The notes: generated by a model not told the origin, from the sequence alone. Positions 37,873 to 46,196 are shown, counted from the first letter of the stretch. The stretch: DNA of 64,000 nucleotides from Verrucomicrobiales bacterium (GCA_016795385.1 JAEUHI010000037.1:1-64000), one strand, 5' to 3'. Numbers and translations: made by a program.

Positions 37873-38301
37873 ATGGACCCATCCGAATCCATCCCCGACA
37901 AACGCGAACGCTCGTTTCTCCCGCCCCGCGTCGAGATCCTGCGGCTCGACTTTTCGAGGTTCGCCCGGTCCGCGACCACCCAGGTGACCCGCGAGCGTGA
38001 GGCGGAAGTCGGGCGGGTCGTCTCCCGTCTCCTCGCCATCGTGCGCGAGCATCGCGCCAGCGCCCGACGGGTGGGTTCGCCCTTGGGTCAGCGGGACTTG
38101 AAAGCCGTCGTCGAGGCCCTGCGGATCGAGTCTTCCGGCGGTGATCCGCGTCCCCTCCTGCACCATCCCGAGCCCGTCGCCACCTGGTTGAGGCAGGCGC
38201 TGTTCGAGGACCTGCTCGAGGGAGTGCTCCGATCGTGTCCGGCGAGGGAGCGTTGGTGCGGAATCGTGGTGGTGCTGGAAGGGCAAGTGAGCGAAGCCTG
38301 A
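37873..38301 (+). CDS. hypothetical protein co-transcribed with the CobW-family gene
   Basis: 142 residues. It starts 3 bp after the CobW-family stop, so the two are almost certainly one transcript. No family is recognised. The protein is Arg- and Glu-rich with a helical middle (REREAEVGRVVSRLLAIVRE), no signal peptide or membrane segment, two cysteines (SCPARERWC) and a hydrophobic ending GIVVVLEGQVSEA. Codon use matches neighbours. Confidence 0.6.
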   Translation: MDPSESIPDKRERSFLPPRVEILRLDFSRFARSATTQVTREREAEVGRVVSRLLAIVREHRASARRVGSPLGQRDLKAVVEALRIESSGGDPRPLLHHPEPVATWLRQALFEDLLEGVLRSCPARERWCGIVVVLEGQVSEA

Positions 38302-38360
38302 CCAGATATCGAGCGAAAGCGCCTTTTGGACCGCGTCATTTCCTCGGCTACTTTGTGTCC

Positions 38361-39134
38361 ATGCGCTTCCCCGTTTTCCGCAGCCTTCTCGGCCTCGCCG
38401 CCACCGCTCTCTTGTTGTCCTCCTGCATCGGAGAGGCCCGCGAACCCCGCCGCCTCACCTACGAACTCGTCTCCAGCACGCCGCACGACCCCTTCGCCTC
38501 GACCCAGGGACTGCTCCTCCACGAAGGCGTCTACTATGAGTCGACGGGCGGCTACGGGAAGTCCACCTTGCGACGGGTCGAGCCGGCTTCCGGAAAGGTT
38601 CTCCAGATCCGCGATCTGCCTCCGACCGCATTCGGCGAAGGGCTCGCCCTGCGCGGCGACCGGCTCTATCAGCTCGAGTGGAAAAGCGGCAAGGGTTTCC
38701 TCTACGATCGTGAAACCTTCGAACGCGTCGGCGACTTTCGCTATGAAGGGGAAGGCTGGGGGCTCGCATGGGATGGCAGCCGTTTCATCCTCAGCGATGG
38801 CACCGACCGGCTCCGCTTCCTCGATCCCGAAACCTTCGCCGTCGTCCGCACCGTAAACGTGCGGGATCACCTCGGCCCGGTCGATCAGCTCAACGAACTC
38901 GAGTTCATCGAGGGCAAGGTCTACGCGAACCGTTGGCACACCGACGAGATCGTCGTGATCGATCCCGGTTCCGGCCACGTCGAGGCCGTCCTGAATCTCG
39001 CCGCGCTCGAGCGTCCCCGTCCCAGCGATCCGGAAGCCGTCCTCAACGGCATCGCCTGGGATCCTGGGACGCGTCTCCTCCACGTCACCGGCAAACGCTG
39101 GACGCGCGTCCACTTGCTGCGGATCGGGGAGTGA
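38361..39134 (+). CDS. glutaminyl-peptide cyclotransferase (glutaminyl cyclase 2 type), lipoprotein
   Basis: 257 residues from ATG 38361. A lipoprotein signal (MRFPVFRSLLGLAATALLLS, SC) predicts lipidation at C22. The beta-propeller family motifs are clear: PHDPFASTQGLLLHEGVYYE, STGGYGKSTLRRVE, GEGLALRGDRLYQLEWKSG, GEGWGLAWDG, VDQLNELEFIEGKVYANRWH and LNGIAWDPGTRLLHVTGK. The enzyme converts N-terminal glutamine to pyroglutamate. It is expected to act in the periplasm or at the outer membrane. Confidence 0.9.
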   Translation: MRFPVFRSLLGLAATALLLSSCIGEAREPRRLTYELVSSTPHDPFASTQGLLLHEGVYYESTGGYGKSTLRRVEPASGKVLQIRDLPPTAFGEGLALRGDRLYQLEWKSGKGFLYDRETFERVGDFRYEGEGWGLAWDGSRFILSDGTDRLRFLDPETFAVVRTVNVRDHLGPVDQLNELEFIEGKVYANRWHTDEIVVIDPGSGHVEAVLNLAALERPRPSDPEAVLNGIAWDPGTRLLHVTGKRWTRVHLLRIGE

Positions 39135-39139
39135 GCTAC

Positions 39140-39185
39140 CGCTTTGACAATTCTTGTCCTGGCCGGGACAAGAATTGTAAAAGCG
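39140..39185. terminator. bidirectional terminator hairpin
   Basis: The left arm (39140-39159, CGCTTTGACAATTCTTGTCC) pairs with the right arm (39166-39185) with one mismatch in 20 bp and a 6-base loop. It begins 6 bp after the cyclotransferase stop and directly abuts the stop of the convergent sufE, so it can terminate both. A-rich and T-rich sides (TGTAAAAG, CTTTGACA) flank the stem. Confidence 0.75.
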
Positions 39186-39605
39186 CTACCCGAGCGCCTC
39201 GGCCGCAAACTGGCGGATGCGGGCGATCATGGAGGAGAGTCCGTTGCGGCGGCCGGGGCTGATTTCGCTCTCCAGCCCGAAGCCCGCGAGGAGCGAGGCC
39301 GGATCGAGCGAGAGGATCGCTTCGGGAGTCCGCCCCGAATACCGCGCCAGCACGATCGCGACGAGCCCGGCGACGATCTGGGCATCGCTGCCGCCGCGGA
39401 AGGTCAGGGTTCCGTCCGCGCCCCGCTCGCAGACGAGCCAGACCGAGGACATGCAGCCGCGCACGAGATTCTCCTCGATCTGCTCCGACGGATCGAGCGG
39501 CGGTAGATTCCGCCCGAGCTGGATCAGGAAACAGAGCCGTTCGTCGGCGTCGGGGAGCAGGGAGAAATGCTCGGCGAGGGTCTCGTGGGAAGGGGATGCC
39601 ATCAT
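39186..39605 (-). CDS. sufE: cysteine desulfuration protein SufE
   Basis: 139 residues, family length. The sulfur-accepting cysteine is C51 in VRGCMSSVWLV, the signature of SufE/CsdE. PDADERLCFLIQLGR and the C-terminal SPGRRNGLSSMIARIR are also typical. It accepts persulfide from SufS and passes it on for Fe-S assembly. Two adjacent ATGs (39605, 39602) are possible starts. The start overlaps the end of the PIN-domain gene by 4 bp, a chance fusion of functions or real coupling. Confidence 0.92.
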   Translation of the reverse strand: MMASPSHETLAEHFSLLPDADERLCFLIQLGRNLPPLDPSEQIEENLVRGCMSSVWLVCERGADGTLTFRGGSDAQIVAGLVAIVLARYSGRTPEAILSLDPASLLAGFGLESEISPGRRNGLSSMIARIRQFAAEALG

Positions 39606-40051
39606 GGGACGGGAGGTTTGGAAGCGGGAGTTTCTCCCTTGGCCCGTCCCAGGACCCGGACGACGAGACCGGAGACGCGGCGGAAATGGGCTTCATCGGA
39701 CGGCCCGACGAGCACGCCGAAATCCATCGCGCGGGCGGTCGCGGCGACGGCGATGTCATTTTGCGGGATCATCGCACCAGCCTCGCTCAACTCGGAGAAA
39801 ATGTCGGCATAGTGTTCGGCGATACCGGGGGTGAAGGCTTGCACTTCGAGCACCCGGCGGATCGCTTCGAGACGAGCCCGTCGCCGAGCGGCATCGGTCG
39901 CCGATTTCGCGAGGCGCACGCCGATGAGGGCCTCAGCCCAGACAATCGCTGGGAGCGCCAGCTCTTCGTCGAATGACAGATCGACAGGCTCTCCGGCGAC
40001 GAGGGCCCGTTCCCACGCGATGAGAGCAGAGGTATCGACGATCAGTCCCAT
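39602..40051 (-). CDS. PIN-domain ribonuclease toxin, VapC type
   Basis: 149 residues. Acidic metal-binding residues of the PIN domain are D6 (LIVDTSALIAWE), E40 (AIVWAEALIG) and D99 (PQNDIAVAATARAM), with a final strand FGVLVGPSDEAHFRRVSGL. The domain would cleave tRNA or rRNA when freed from its antitoxin. The start overlaps the antitoxin gene by 10 bp. The C-terminal tail KGETPASKPPVP is extra to the domain. Confidence 0.88.
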   Translation of the reverse strand: MGLIVDTSALIAWERALVAGEPVDLSFDEELALPAIVWAEALIGVRLAKSATDAARRRARLEAIRRVLEVQAFTPGIAEHYADIFSELSEAGAMIPQNDIAVAATARAMDFGVLVGPSDEAHFRRVSGLVVRVLGRAKGETPASKPPVP

Positions 40052-40302
40052 GGATTGGCGGCGGGCAGGTCGGCACGATTCACGGTTTCGAGGTCATCCG
40101 CGAAACCCGGGTCGGCCGGGAGTCCGGCAAGAGCTTCGAGGACCTGTCCCCAGGTTGCCGTGTGGCTGCCGACGACCGGAATCAACTCAGCCACGGGACG
40201 TTCATTCCGCGTCAACACGAAGCGCTCTCCGCGGTGCTTGATGCGGGCGAGGTATTCACCCAGATGCCGGGCTGCCTCGGTGGTGCTGATGGAAACTGCC
40301 AT
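40042..40302 (-). CDS. Phd/YefM-family antitoxin
   Basis: 86 residues. MAVSISTTEAARHLGEYLAR, then IKHRGERFVLTRNERPVAEL IPV is the Phd/YefM fold: DNA-binding N-terminus with TEA..HL..YL and the R..pvA.Lip motif. The C-terminal ~35 residues (FADDLETVNRADLPAANPWD) would bind the PIN toxin. It is the first gene of the pair, divergent from the flavoprotein/FeoB-like operon; the ~120 bp between them hold both promoters. Confidence 0.87.
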   Translation of the reverse strand: MAVSISTTEAARHLGEYLARIKHRGERFVLTRNERPVAELIPVVGSHTATWGQVLEALAGLPADPGFADDLETVNRADLPAANPWD

Positions 40303-40378
40303 ACAGAAATCTGTCGTTTACACAAATACGGAAGTCAAGCTCTCACAGCCGGCCGAAGCTCGGAATTCAGGAAATAAC

Positions 40379-40420
40379 TGCAATCAACTTGCGTTTCTTG
40401 GTTATCGCAAACAAATTGCG
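40379..40420 (+). promoter_or_regulatory. two TGCAA-N5-TTGCG operators before the flavoprotein/FeoB-like operon
   Basis: Site 1 TGCAATCAACTTGCG (40379-40393) and site 2 CGCAAACAAATTGCG (40406-40420) are 27 bp apart. Site 2 ends 3 bp before the ATG at 40424, leaving no room for a Shine-Dalgarno sequence, so the transcript may be leaderless or the operator may overlap the ribosome site. The sites match those at 36556-36587 and 46249-46263. Confidence 0.6.
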
Positions 40421-40423
40421 TTT

Positions 40424-41650
40424 ATGCGATTCCTCTCCCCTTCCTCCTCCACCCGGCACGATGTCCTCATCGTCGGAGCCGGTCCGGCGGGCTTGGGATG
40501 TGCTGTCGCCCTGAAGGCCTGCGGCGTGGAAAATCTCGCGATCCTCGACCGGCGCGGGGTCGGCGCGGCCTTCGAGCACTGGCCCGCGCAGATGCGGATG
40601 ATCACGCCCTCGTTTCATTCGAATCCCTTCGGCCAGGTCGATCTCAACGCCATCACTCCGCAGACCTCGGTGGCCGATTTCCTCGGGCGCGAGCATCCCT
40701 CGGGGGAGGAGTATGCCCGCTACCTGAGGGCCGTGGCCGACTTCTACCGGTTGCCGGTCGAGAGCGGTGTCGAGGTGAATGCGGTGAAGAAAAAGGGCCG
40801 CGAATTCATCATCGAAACAAGCGAGTGCAAGCGCCGCGCCCGCTTCGTGATCTGGGCGGCGGGGGAGTTTTTCCAACCCCACCGCGGCCACATCGCCGGG
40901 GCCGATCTCTGCCTGCACAACAGCGAGGTGGCCGATTGGAGAGAATTGCCCGGGGTCGAGCACGCCCTCATCGGTGGCTTCGAAAGCGGGATCGATGCGG
41001 CCGTGCATCTCGCCCGCGCCGGCAAATCGGTGCATGTCTTTTCGCGCGGCGAGCCCTGGCACTCCGACCATTCCGATCCGAGCCGGACGCTGACTCCCTA
41101 CACCCGCGATCGCCTCAAGGCCGCCTTTCTCGAGGCACCGGGCTCGATCCGTTTCTACAAGAACGCCGACATCGTCGAGGTGAAATCCCTCGGTGACCGT
41201 TATGCCCTCATCGATCGCGAGGGCGTGCCTTTCGAGGTCTCGACGCCGCCGATCCTCTGCACCGGATTCCGCGGGGCGCTCCGGGGAGTCGAGGAACACT
41301 TTTTTTTCGGGAGCGATGGGCCTGTCTTCACCGAGGAGGCGGATGAATCCCCCGTCACCGAGGGGCTCTTTTACAGTGGTCCCGCCCTGCGGCATCGCGG
41401 CACGCTCTTCTGCTTCATCTACAAATTCCGCGCCCGCTTCGGCATCGTCGCCCGTGAGATCGCGGAGCGTCTCGGGCTGGACTGGGAGCAGCCTCTGAAG
41501 CTCTGGCGCGACCGCGGATTCCTCGTCGAAGACCTCGCCTGCTGCACCGACTGCCGCTGCGACGTCCCGAGCGAGGCCGGCGGAGCGGAAGCCGAGGACT
41601 ACCGCGGGACACGCGGCCGCCGGGAAAATCCTATCATGACCAGAAAATGA
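40424..41650 (+). CDS. FAD/NAD(P)-dependent oxidoreductase with C-terminal cysteine cluster
   Basis: 408 residues from ATG 40424; an upstream frame extension runs through the operators. FAD-binding motif DVLIVGAGPAGLGCAVAL begins at 13; a second Rossmann-like motif is HALIGGFESGIDAAVHLARA, for NAD(P). LCTGFRG and the late FYSGPALRH block resemble CzcO/YpdA-like monooxygenase-type flavoproteins. The C-terminal end has C373-C-T-D-C-R-C379, a likely metal or Fe-S site that simple YpdA-type proteins lack. First gene of a five-gene unit: ATGA overlap with the next gene. A redox role in metal handling is inferred. Confidence 0.8.
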   Translation: MRFLSPSSSTRHDVLIVGAGPAGLGCAVALKACGVENLAILDRRGVGAAFEHWPAQMRMITPSFHSNPFGQVDLNAITPQTSVADFLGREHPSGEEYARYLRAVADFYRLPVESGVEVNAVKKKGREFIIETSECKRRARFVIWAAGEFFQPHRGHIAGADLCLHNSEVADWRELPGVEHALIGGFESGIDAAVHLARAGKSVHVFSRGEPWHSDHSDPSRTLTPYTRDRLKAAFLEAPGSIRFYKNADIVEVKSLGDRYALIDREGVPFEVSTPPILCTGFRGALRGVEEHFFFGSDGPVFTEEADESPVTEGLFYSGPALRHRGTLFCFIYKFRARFGIVAREIAERLGLDWEQPLKLWRDRGFLVEDLACCTDCRCDVPSEAGGAEAEDYRGTRGRRENPIMTRK

Positions 41651-42234
41651 ACGCTCTCTCCCCGCGTCCCGCCGTCGCCACCTTGATGCGCGACTTCACC
41701 GATGCCCTCGCCCAGCAGATGTATTTCTGGGGTCGCGACGTGATCCATCCTTCGGGCAACCTGCTCGTGGCGCATGGATTCGACCGGCGGAAATCCGAGG
41801 GGCTCGACGGCACGAGCTGCTACCGGAAAGCGCTCGACGAGGGCTACATCGAACTGCACGGAGCCTGCGCCGGCTGGTACCCCGACGACACCGGCGAGCC
41901 CGGCTTTCTTTACATCCGCACACGCCGCCGCTGCTACCTCTACGACGGCACCGAGCCGCCCGCGCCCGGCTTTTACAGCGACGATCTCCTCCGCGCGACA
42001 CCAGGTGCGGACCTGCTCGAGCGGAGCCGGCGCTTCCTCGCCTGGTGGCTCGACTACGAGCGATGGATCGCCGGAGTGACCGGCCCCGGCTACCGCGGCG
42101 CCTGCCACCGCACCTTCGCGAAACTGCCGAAATCGACGCCCTGGCTCCCGCCCGCCGCCGGCCTCGACTGGCTGCGCCGATTCCACCGCGATCCCGTGCG
42201 AGCGGGGCGGGCGCGGAAGAAGCGGAAACCCTGA
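41647..42234 (+). CDS. unknown protein in the FeoB-like operon
   Basis: 195 residues, start overlapping the flavoprotein stop (ATGA). Not recognised. No signal peptide or membrane segment. Aromatic-rich (QQMYFWGRDVIHPSGNLLVA, FLAWWLDYERWIAG), with cysteines in GTSCYRKAL, HGACAGWYP, RRRCYLYD and RGACHRTFAK that could bind metal, and a basic tail (RAGRARKKRKP). Tight coupling on both sides (4 bp overlap before, 15 bp gap after) ties it to the flavoprotein and the FeoB-like protein. Confidence 0.65.
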   Translation: MNALSPRPAVATLMRDFTDALAQQMYFWGRDVIHPSGNLLVAHGFDRRKSEGLDGTSCYRKALDEGYIELHGACAGWYPDDTGEPGFLYIRTRRRCYLYDGTEPPAPGFYSDDLLRATPGADLLERSRRFLAWWLDYERWIAGVTGPGYRGACHRTFAKLPKSTPWLPPAAGLDWLRRFHRDPVRAGRARKKRKP

Positions 42235-42249
42235 CAAACGCACCTTTCC

Positions 42250-43928
42250 ATGAAGACCCTCGCCGAAGCTCCGCATCCTGACAAACGCACCGCATCCGCC
42301 GTCGTCCTCTGCGGACTGGAGAGCGTGGGCAAAACCCAGCTCCTCGCCTCGCTCACCGGGCGCCTTCCCCAGCCGGAGAATTTCCGCGGCTCCACCCTCG
42401 CCTGCGAGACCTACCGCGACGGCGCCCTCCGCTGGACTGACACGCCCGGACTCTATCGCGAATCCGAGACCGCCACGGCCCGGACCGCCCTCGCCGAACT
42501 CGCCACCGCCGACCGCGTCGTGCTCGTGGCACGGGCCGACCGGGCGGTCGAGGAACTGCGTACCCTCCTGCCCGTCGTCGCCGGGAAGGGCGGTTTTGTC
42601 GTGCTCACCTTCGCCGACCGGCTCGCCCCCGGCACCGACCGGGAAGCGGTCGCGGCGCCGCTGCGAGCGGCCCTCGGACTGCCCGTCTTTGTCATCGACG
42701 CGCGCCGCCTTGACGCGAAAACCTCGGCCGCCCTGCGCGAGGCGGCGGGCGCTGAAGAGACGGGTCGATCCTTTCCCTCGGTGCTGCCCGCCGATCTCGC
42801 CGATCCCGTTCCCGTGCAGGCCGCGCGACCGGGGCTCCTCGAAAAACTCGTTTCGAATCCACTCGTGGCCCTGGCCTTGCTCTTCCTCCCGGCCGGACTC
42901 GCCGTCGTCAACGCCAACCGCTTCGCCGACTGGCTCTACGAACCGCTCGGAACCCTCTTGAAGCCGCTCCTCGCCCGCATCGCGGAGTGGCCCGCGCTCT
43001 TCGCCGCCCTCTTCGGGGGCGATTACGGACTCGTCGCGATGTTCCCTTTCCTGATCCTCTACGCCGCGCCCACCATCCTCGTTTTCTCCGCCATCCTCGC
43101 GATCTACAAATCGTCCGGATTGATCGACCGCCTTTCCGTCGCCCTGCATCCCTGGCTGCGGCCCTTCGGCATCGGCGGACGCGACCTCGTCCGCGTCGTG
43201 ATGGGTTTCGGGTGCAACGTCCCCGCCGTGATCGCGAGCCGGGCCTGCCATACCTGTTCGCGCGGCGCCTGTGTCTCGGCCATTTCCTTCGGCTCGGCTT
43301 GCTCCTACCAGCTCCCCGCGACCCTCGCCGTCTTCGCCGCCGCGGGCATGGCGGGGATGGGATTGGTGTATCTGTTAGTGCTCGGCGCGACCACGCTGAT
43401 CTATCTCCGCTTCACGACGCCGAAAGCCCTGCGTCTCGCGGGGAACGGGCTGCTGCTCCCGCCGTCCGATCCCCTCCACCGGCCCTCGTGGCGCGCGGTG
43501 TGGCGTGAAATGGCGGGCAACCTGAAGCAATTCGTCGTCATGGCCCTGCCGGTCTTCGTCGTGATCTGTTTCGCCGCCGCCGCCCTCGCCTGGCTCGGGG
43601 TGCTCGACTGGCTCTCCCGCGCGCTCACCCCGGTGATGGCCCTTTTCAATCTCCCGGGTGAAGCCGCCACCGCCGTCGTCCTCGGATCGATCCGCAAGGA
43701 CGGCCTCGCCATCGGCCTGCTCGACGCCGACTGGGGAGCCCTGAAAGTCGCCCTCGCGACACCGGCCCAGGTCCTCACCGCCGTCTACCTCGCCGGCGTG
43801 CTGCTGCCCTGCCTTGTCACCCTCTTTGCGATCGCCCGCGAGATGCGGTGGAAGTTCGCCCTGAAGCTCTGCGCTGGGCCGCGGGCTTCAGTCTTCTCAT
43901 CGCGTGGATCGGGGCGCTCGCGTTTTGA
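42250..43928 (+). CDS. FeoB-like GTPase-permease, frameshifted near the C-terminus
   Basis: An intact frame runs from 42250. The N-terminal G domain has P-loop GLESVGKT (22-29) and DTPG (64-67), but G4 is degenerate (TFAD in place of NKxD). Two Gate-type membrane halves follow with FeoB landmarks GFGCNVPAVIAS (319-330), GSACSYQLPATL (348-359) and LGSIRKDGLAIGLL (478-491). Between the first two lies an unusual RACHTCSRGAC (331-341). After K539-L the frame leaves the family pattern and runs on to 44310 across hisI. Adding one base near 43869 gives KLLRWAAGFSLLIAWIGALA, F and a stop at 43926-43928 (559 residues). Metal specificity is unknown. Confidence 0.75.
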
Positions 43929-43978
43929 TCTTTTTCCATCACTCCATCACTCCGACAGCCGGAACGGCTGTTTTCTCC

Positions 43979-44464
43979 ATGACTCCACCCTTCTCCCCCC
44001 GCCTTTCCGTCGAACAAGTCGAGGAAGGCACCGAACTTGCCCCGAAATTCAACGAGCACGGGCTGATCCCCTGCATCACCCAGCACGAGACCACCGGCGA
44101 GGTGCTGATGTTCGCCTACATGAACGAAGAGGCACTGCGCCTCACCCTTGCGACCGGTTTCGCGCACTACTGGTCGCGCTCGCGCGGCAAACTCTGGCGC
44201 AAGGGCGAGACCTCGGGCATGCGCCAGCGGGTGGTCCGCACCCTCATCGACGACGACCAGGACTGTGTCGTTCTCCGGGTCACCCTCGAGTCACCCGCCG
44301 CCGGGGGTGACGAGGCCTCCTGCCACGTCGGCTACCGCAGTTGTTTCTATCGCGAGATCGAAACCGGCGACGATGGGGCGGCGGTCCTGCGTTTTCTTGA
44401 AGCGTCGAAAGCCTTCGATCCGGTCGCGGTCTACGGCGACACCCCGAACCCCACCCGATTGTGA
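43979..44464 (+). CDS. hisI: phosphoribosyl-AMP cyclohydrolase
   Basis: Zn/Mg-dependent third step of histidine synthesis. 161 residues from ATG 43979. Signature blocks: MFAYMNEEALRLTLATG, HYWSRSRGKLWRKGETSG, the Mg-binding acidic cluster DDDQDC and the zinc cysteines in DCVVLRV and SCHVGYRSCF. No HisE (pyrophosphohydrolase) domain is fused. It is unusual in lying with a FeoB-like transporter and CobW-type genes rather than with other his genes. HisI paralogs linked to CobW/Zur regulons are known from comparative genomics, so this may be a zinc-sparing or zinc-priority copy. Confidence 0.93.
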   Translation: MTPPFSPRLSVEQVEEGTELAPKFNEHGLIPCITQHETTGEVLMFAYMNEEALRLTLATGFAHYWSRSRGKLWRKGETSGMRQRVVRTLIDDDQDCVVLRVTLESPAAGGDEASCHVGYRSCFYREIETGDDGAAVLRFLEASKAFDPVAVYGDTPNPTRL

Positions 44465-44467
44465 GCC

Positions 44468-44686
44468 ATGGCCACGGCAGACTATTTCGAGACCTACGAG
44501 GAATGGCACGAAGCCATCACGCAGCGCTGTGGTCTCACCCTGACAAAAACCTATTGCGAGGAGCGGATCCGCGCCTTGTCCGATCCGAAGGACGCCTCGA
44601 CACGTGATTTTGTCAGGCTTTATGGCGAGGGTTACCTGCGGAAAGTGATCTCGTGGTTCGAGCGTGCGGCTGGAACGGGACGTTGA
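44468..44686 (+). CDS. small hypothetical protein downstream of hisI
   Basis: 72 residues, starting 3 bp after the hisI stop, so co-transcribed. Not recognised. MATADYFETYEEWHEAITQR, then CGLTLTKTYCEERI and DASTRDFVRLYGEGYLRKVI: a compact helical protein with two cysteines and no signal. Codon use is like its neighbours. It ends 20 bp before the stop of the convergent SHD1-domain gene. Confidence 0.65.
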   Translation: MATADYFETYEEWHEAITQRCGLTLTKTYCEERIRALSDPKDASTRDFVRLYGEGYLRKVISWFERAAGTGR

Positions 44687-44705
44687 AGCAATCCCGCCCC
44701 TTCTC

Positions 44706-46196
44706 TCACAATTGCCGTGACCACTGGAACAACGCGATCGCTTCGAGGGTCGCTTCGAGCTCGTCCTCCTGCAGGTTCACGCTGGAGTCCTGGTTCTCCT
44801 CGGAGCGGATGCGGAATTGGATGGACTTCGAGCCGAGCAGAGTGAGGGCGGATTCGGAATTCTGCTCGTTGAGGTAGGTGCCGCAGAGGGTGTTCTTCGT
44901 GCCGTCGGTGCGATCCCGCAGGGAGGAGTCGTCCGGACGGCAGGCCACGAGGAACGGACTCTGCTGCGTATCCCCACGGATGAAGATTTCTTTCACCAGC
45001 TTCCCGTGCAGGACGGCCCAGGCGAAGAGGCGGAGGTCGTATTCTCCCTTGGGATTCAGGGTGAGGAGGATGGAGCGGCTATAGTTCATCCGCTGCGAAT
45101 CCCAATCGGGATGGTGGAAGACGGTGATGCCAGCCGAAGAAACATGTTTGGCGTCGCCGAAGGCCTCCTCGAGCCGCTTCTCGAAAAGGGGCTTCCGATC
45201 GGGAGCGGCGATCTGAGCGAAGGGGACGCGCACGACCTCGCCGTTGGATTTTCGCACGACGACGTCGGCACCGAGAAACCCGAGACCATCCACGGATTCC
45301 TCGTTCCATTTCAGGCTGCCGTATTTTTTCTGTGAGAGACTCTTCCGGAAGGGCTCGAGCGGATCGGCGCCGCCGGTGGTGACGGGGGCGCTTCCACCGC
45401 CGGGTGTTGCGGAAGCATCGGAGGTCTGTTCGGAGAGTCGGGCCCGTTTCAGAAAGCCCCCGGCGATGAGCGCGGACCCCTGGCGGTAGATCGCGAGGAC
45501 TTCGCGGAGGGCGTTGCTTTCGGACTCGTCGAAGGTGAAGCGACGTTCCGCCGCCGCCCCGCCCCGGGCCACGAAGGTGAGCGCGTTGGCGGCGAGGGCC
45601 TTTTCGATGGCCGGCAGCTTCTCTTCGTTCGTACCGGGGAAAAAGGGCAGGCGGAGGTAGACCTGCTCGCTGCCGTTGCGGGTGAAACGGCGGATGTTGC
45701 CCTCTTCCAGCGGAAAGACGACCTCCGGCTCGCCCACCACACCCGCGACGGCGATCTCGCGGTAGCCGCTGGGATCGACCCCGGGCTCGATCAGGGAGAT
45801 GGACAGGTTGAAACGATTCGGACCAAAGGCGACGTAACTGTGATTGGTTTCGCTCCGTCGGTTCGAGGGGATGTGTTTTGAGTAACAGAAATCGGTGTTG
45901 ATGTCCGCGGAGTGCGAGACCTCGAGCTGTGACCCGACCCGTGCCCTGAAGATTTCGGCCTGGTCACGCATCGAGAGCCGTTCGTCGGGGATCACGAAGC
46001 GGCGTCCCTCGGGAGTGCGGAATTGACCCTGGCCCTTTTCGAATCCGATCAGGGAAGCCCGCATCACCTTTCCGTCCGTGCTCGTCCAATCGCGTTCCGC
46101 TACCAAGGTGGCATCCTGGGCGGCGAGAGGCAGGGCGAAGCAGGCGGCGAAGGAAAAGGAAAGTCGGAGCCGCTTCATTTCGGGAGAGAGGTGCAT
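44706..46196 (-). CDS. exported protein with two SHD1-like domains
   Basis: 496 residues from ATG 46196 (MHLSPEMKRL); MKRLRLSFSF at 46178 is an alternative. The signal peptide ends near LAAQD. An SHD1 domain is visible at about 35-80: RDWTSTDGKVMRASLIGF then FVIPDERLSMRDQAEIF. A second, weaker copy is near the middle (YGSLKWNEESVDGLGFLGAD, VVRVPFAQIAAPDRKPLFE). SHD1-like domains are frequent in Verrucomicrobia and Planctomycetes exported proteins of unknown role. The rest is beta-rich without known motifs. It is divergent from the second CobW-like gene. Confidence 0.7.
   Translation of the reverse strand: MHLSPEMKRLRLSFSFAACFALPLAAQDATLVAERDWTSTDGKVMRASLIGFEKGQGQFRTPEGRRFVIPDERLSMRDQAEIFRARVGSQLEVSHSADINTDFCYSKHIPSNRRSETNHSYVAFGPNRFNLSISLIEPGVDPSGYREIAVAGVVGEPEVVFPLEEGNIRRFTRNGSEQVYLRLPFFPGTNEEKLPAIEKALAANALTFVARGGAAAERRFTFDESESNALREVLAIYRQGSALIAGGFLKRARLSEQTSDASATPGGGSAPVTTGGADPLEPFRKSLSQKKYGSLKWNEESVDGLGFLGADVVVRKSNGEVVRVPFAQIAAPDRKPLFEKRLEEAFGDAKHVSSAGITVFHHPDWDSQRMNYSRSILLTLNPKGEYDLRLFAWAVLHGKLVKEIFIRGDTQQSPFLVACRPDDSSLRDRTDGTKNTLCGTYLNEQNSESALTLLGSKSIQFRIRSEENQDSSVNLQEDELEATLEAIALFQWSRQL

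Noticed and set aside
36418..38286. 622-codon open frame on the minus strand
   Set aside because: It is antisense to the CobW-family gene, whose P-loop, CICC and NKTD motifs are on the plus strand. Long antisense frames are expected at this GC content.
43929..44310. Continuation of the FeoB-like frame to 44310
   Set aside because: The amino acids become Arg/His-rich and unlike FeoB, and the frame would overlap most of hisI. A one-base deletion explains it better.
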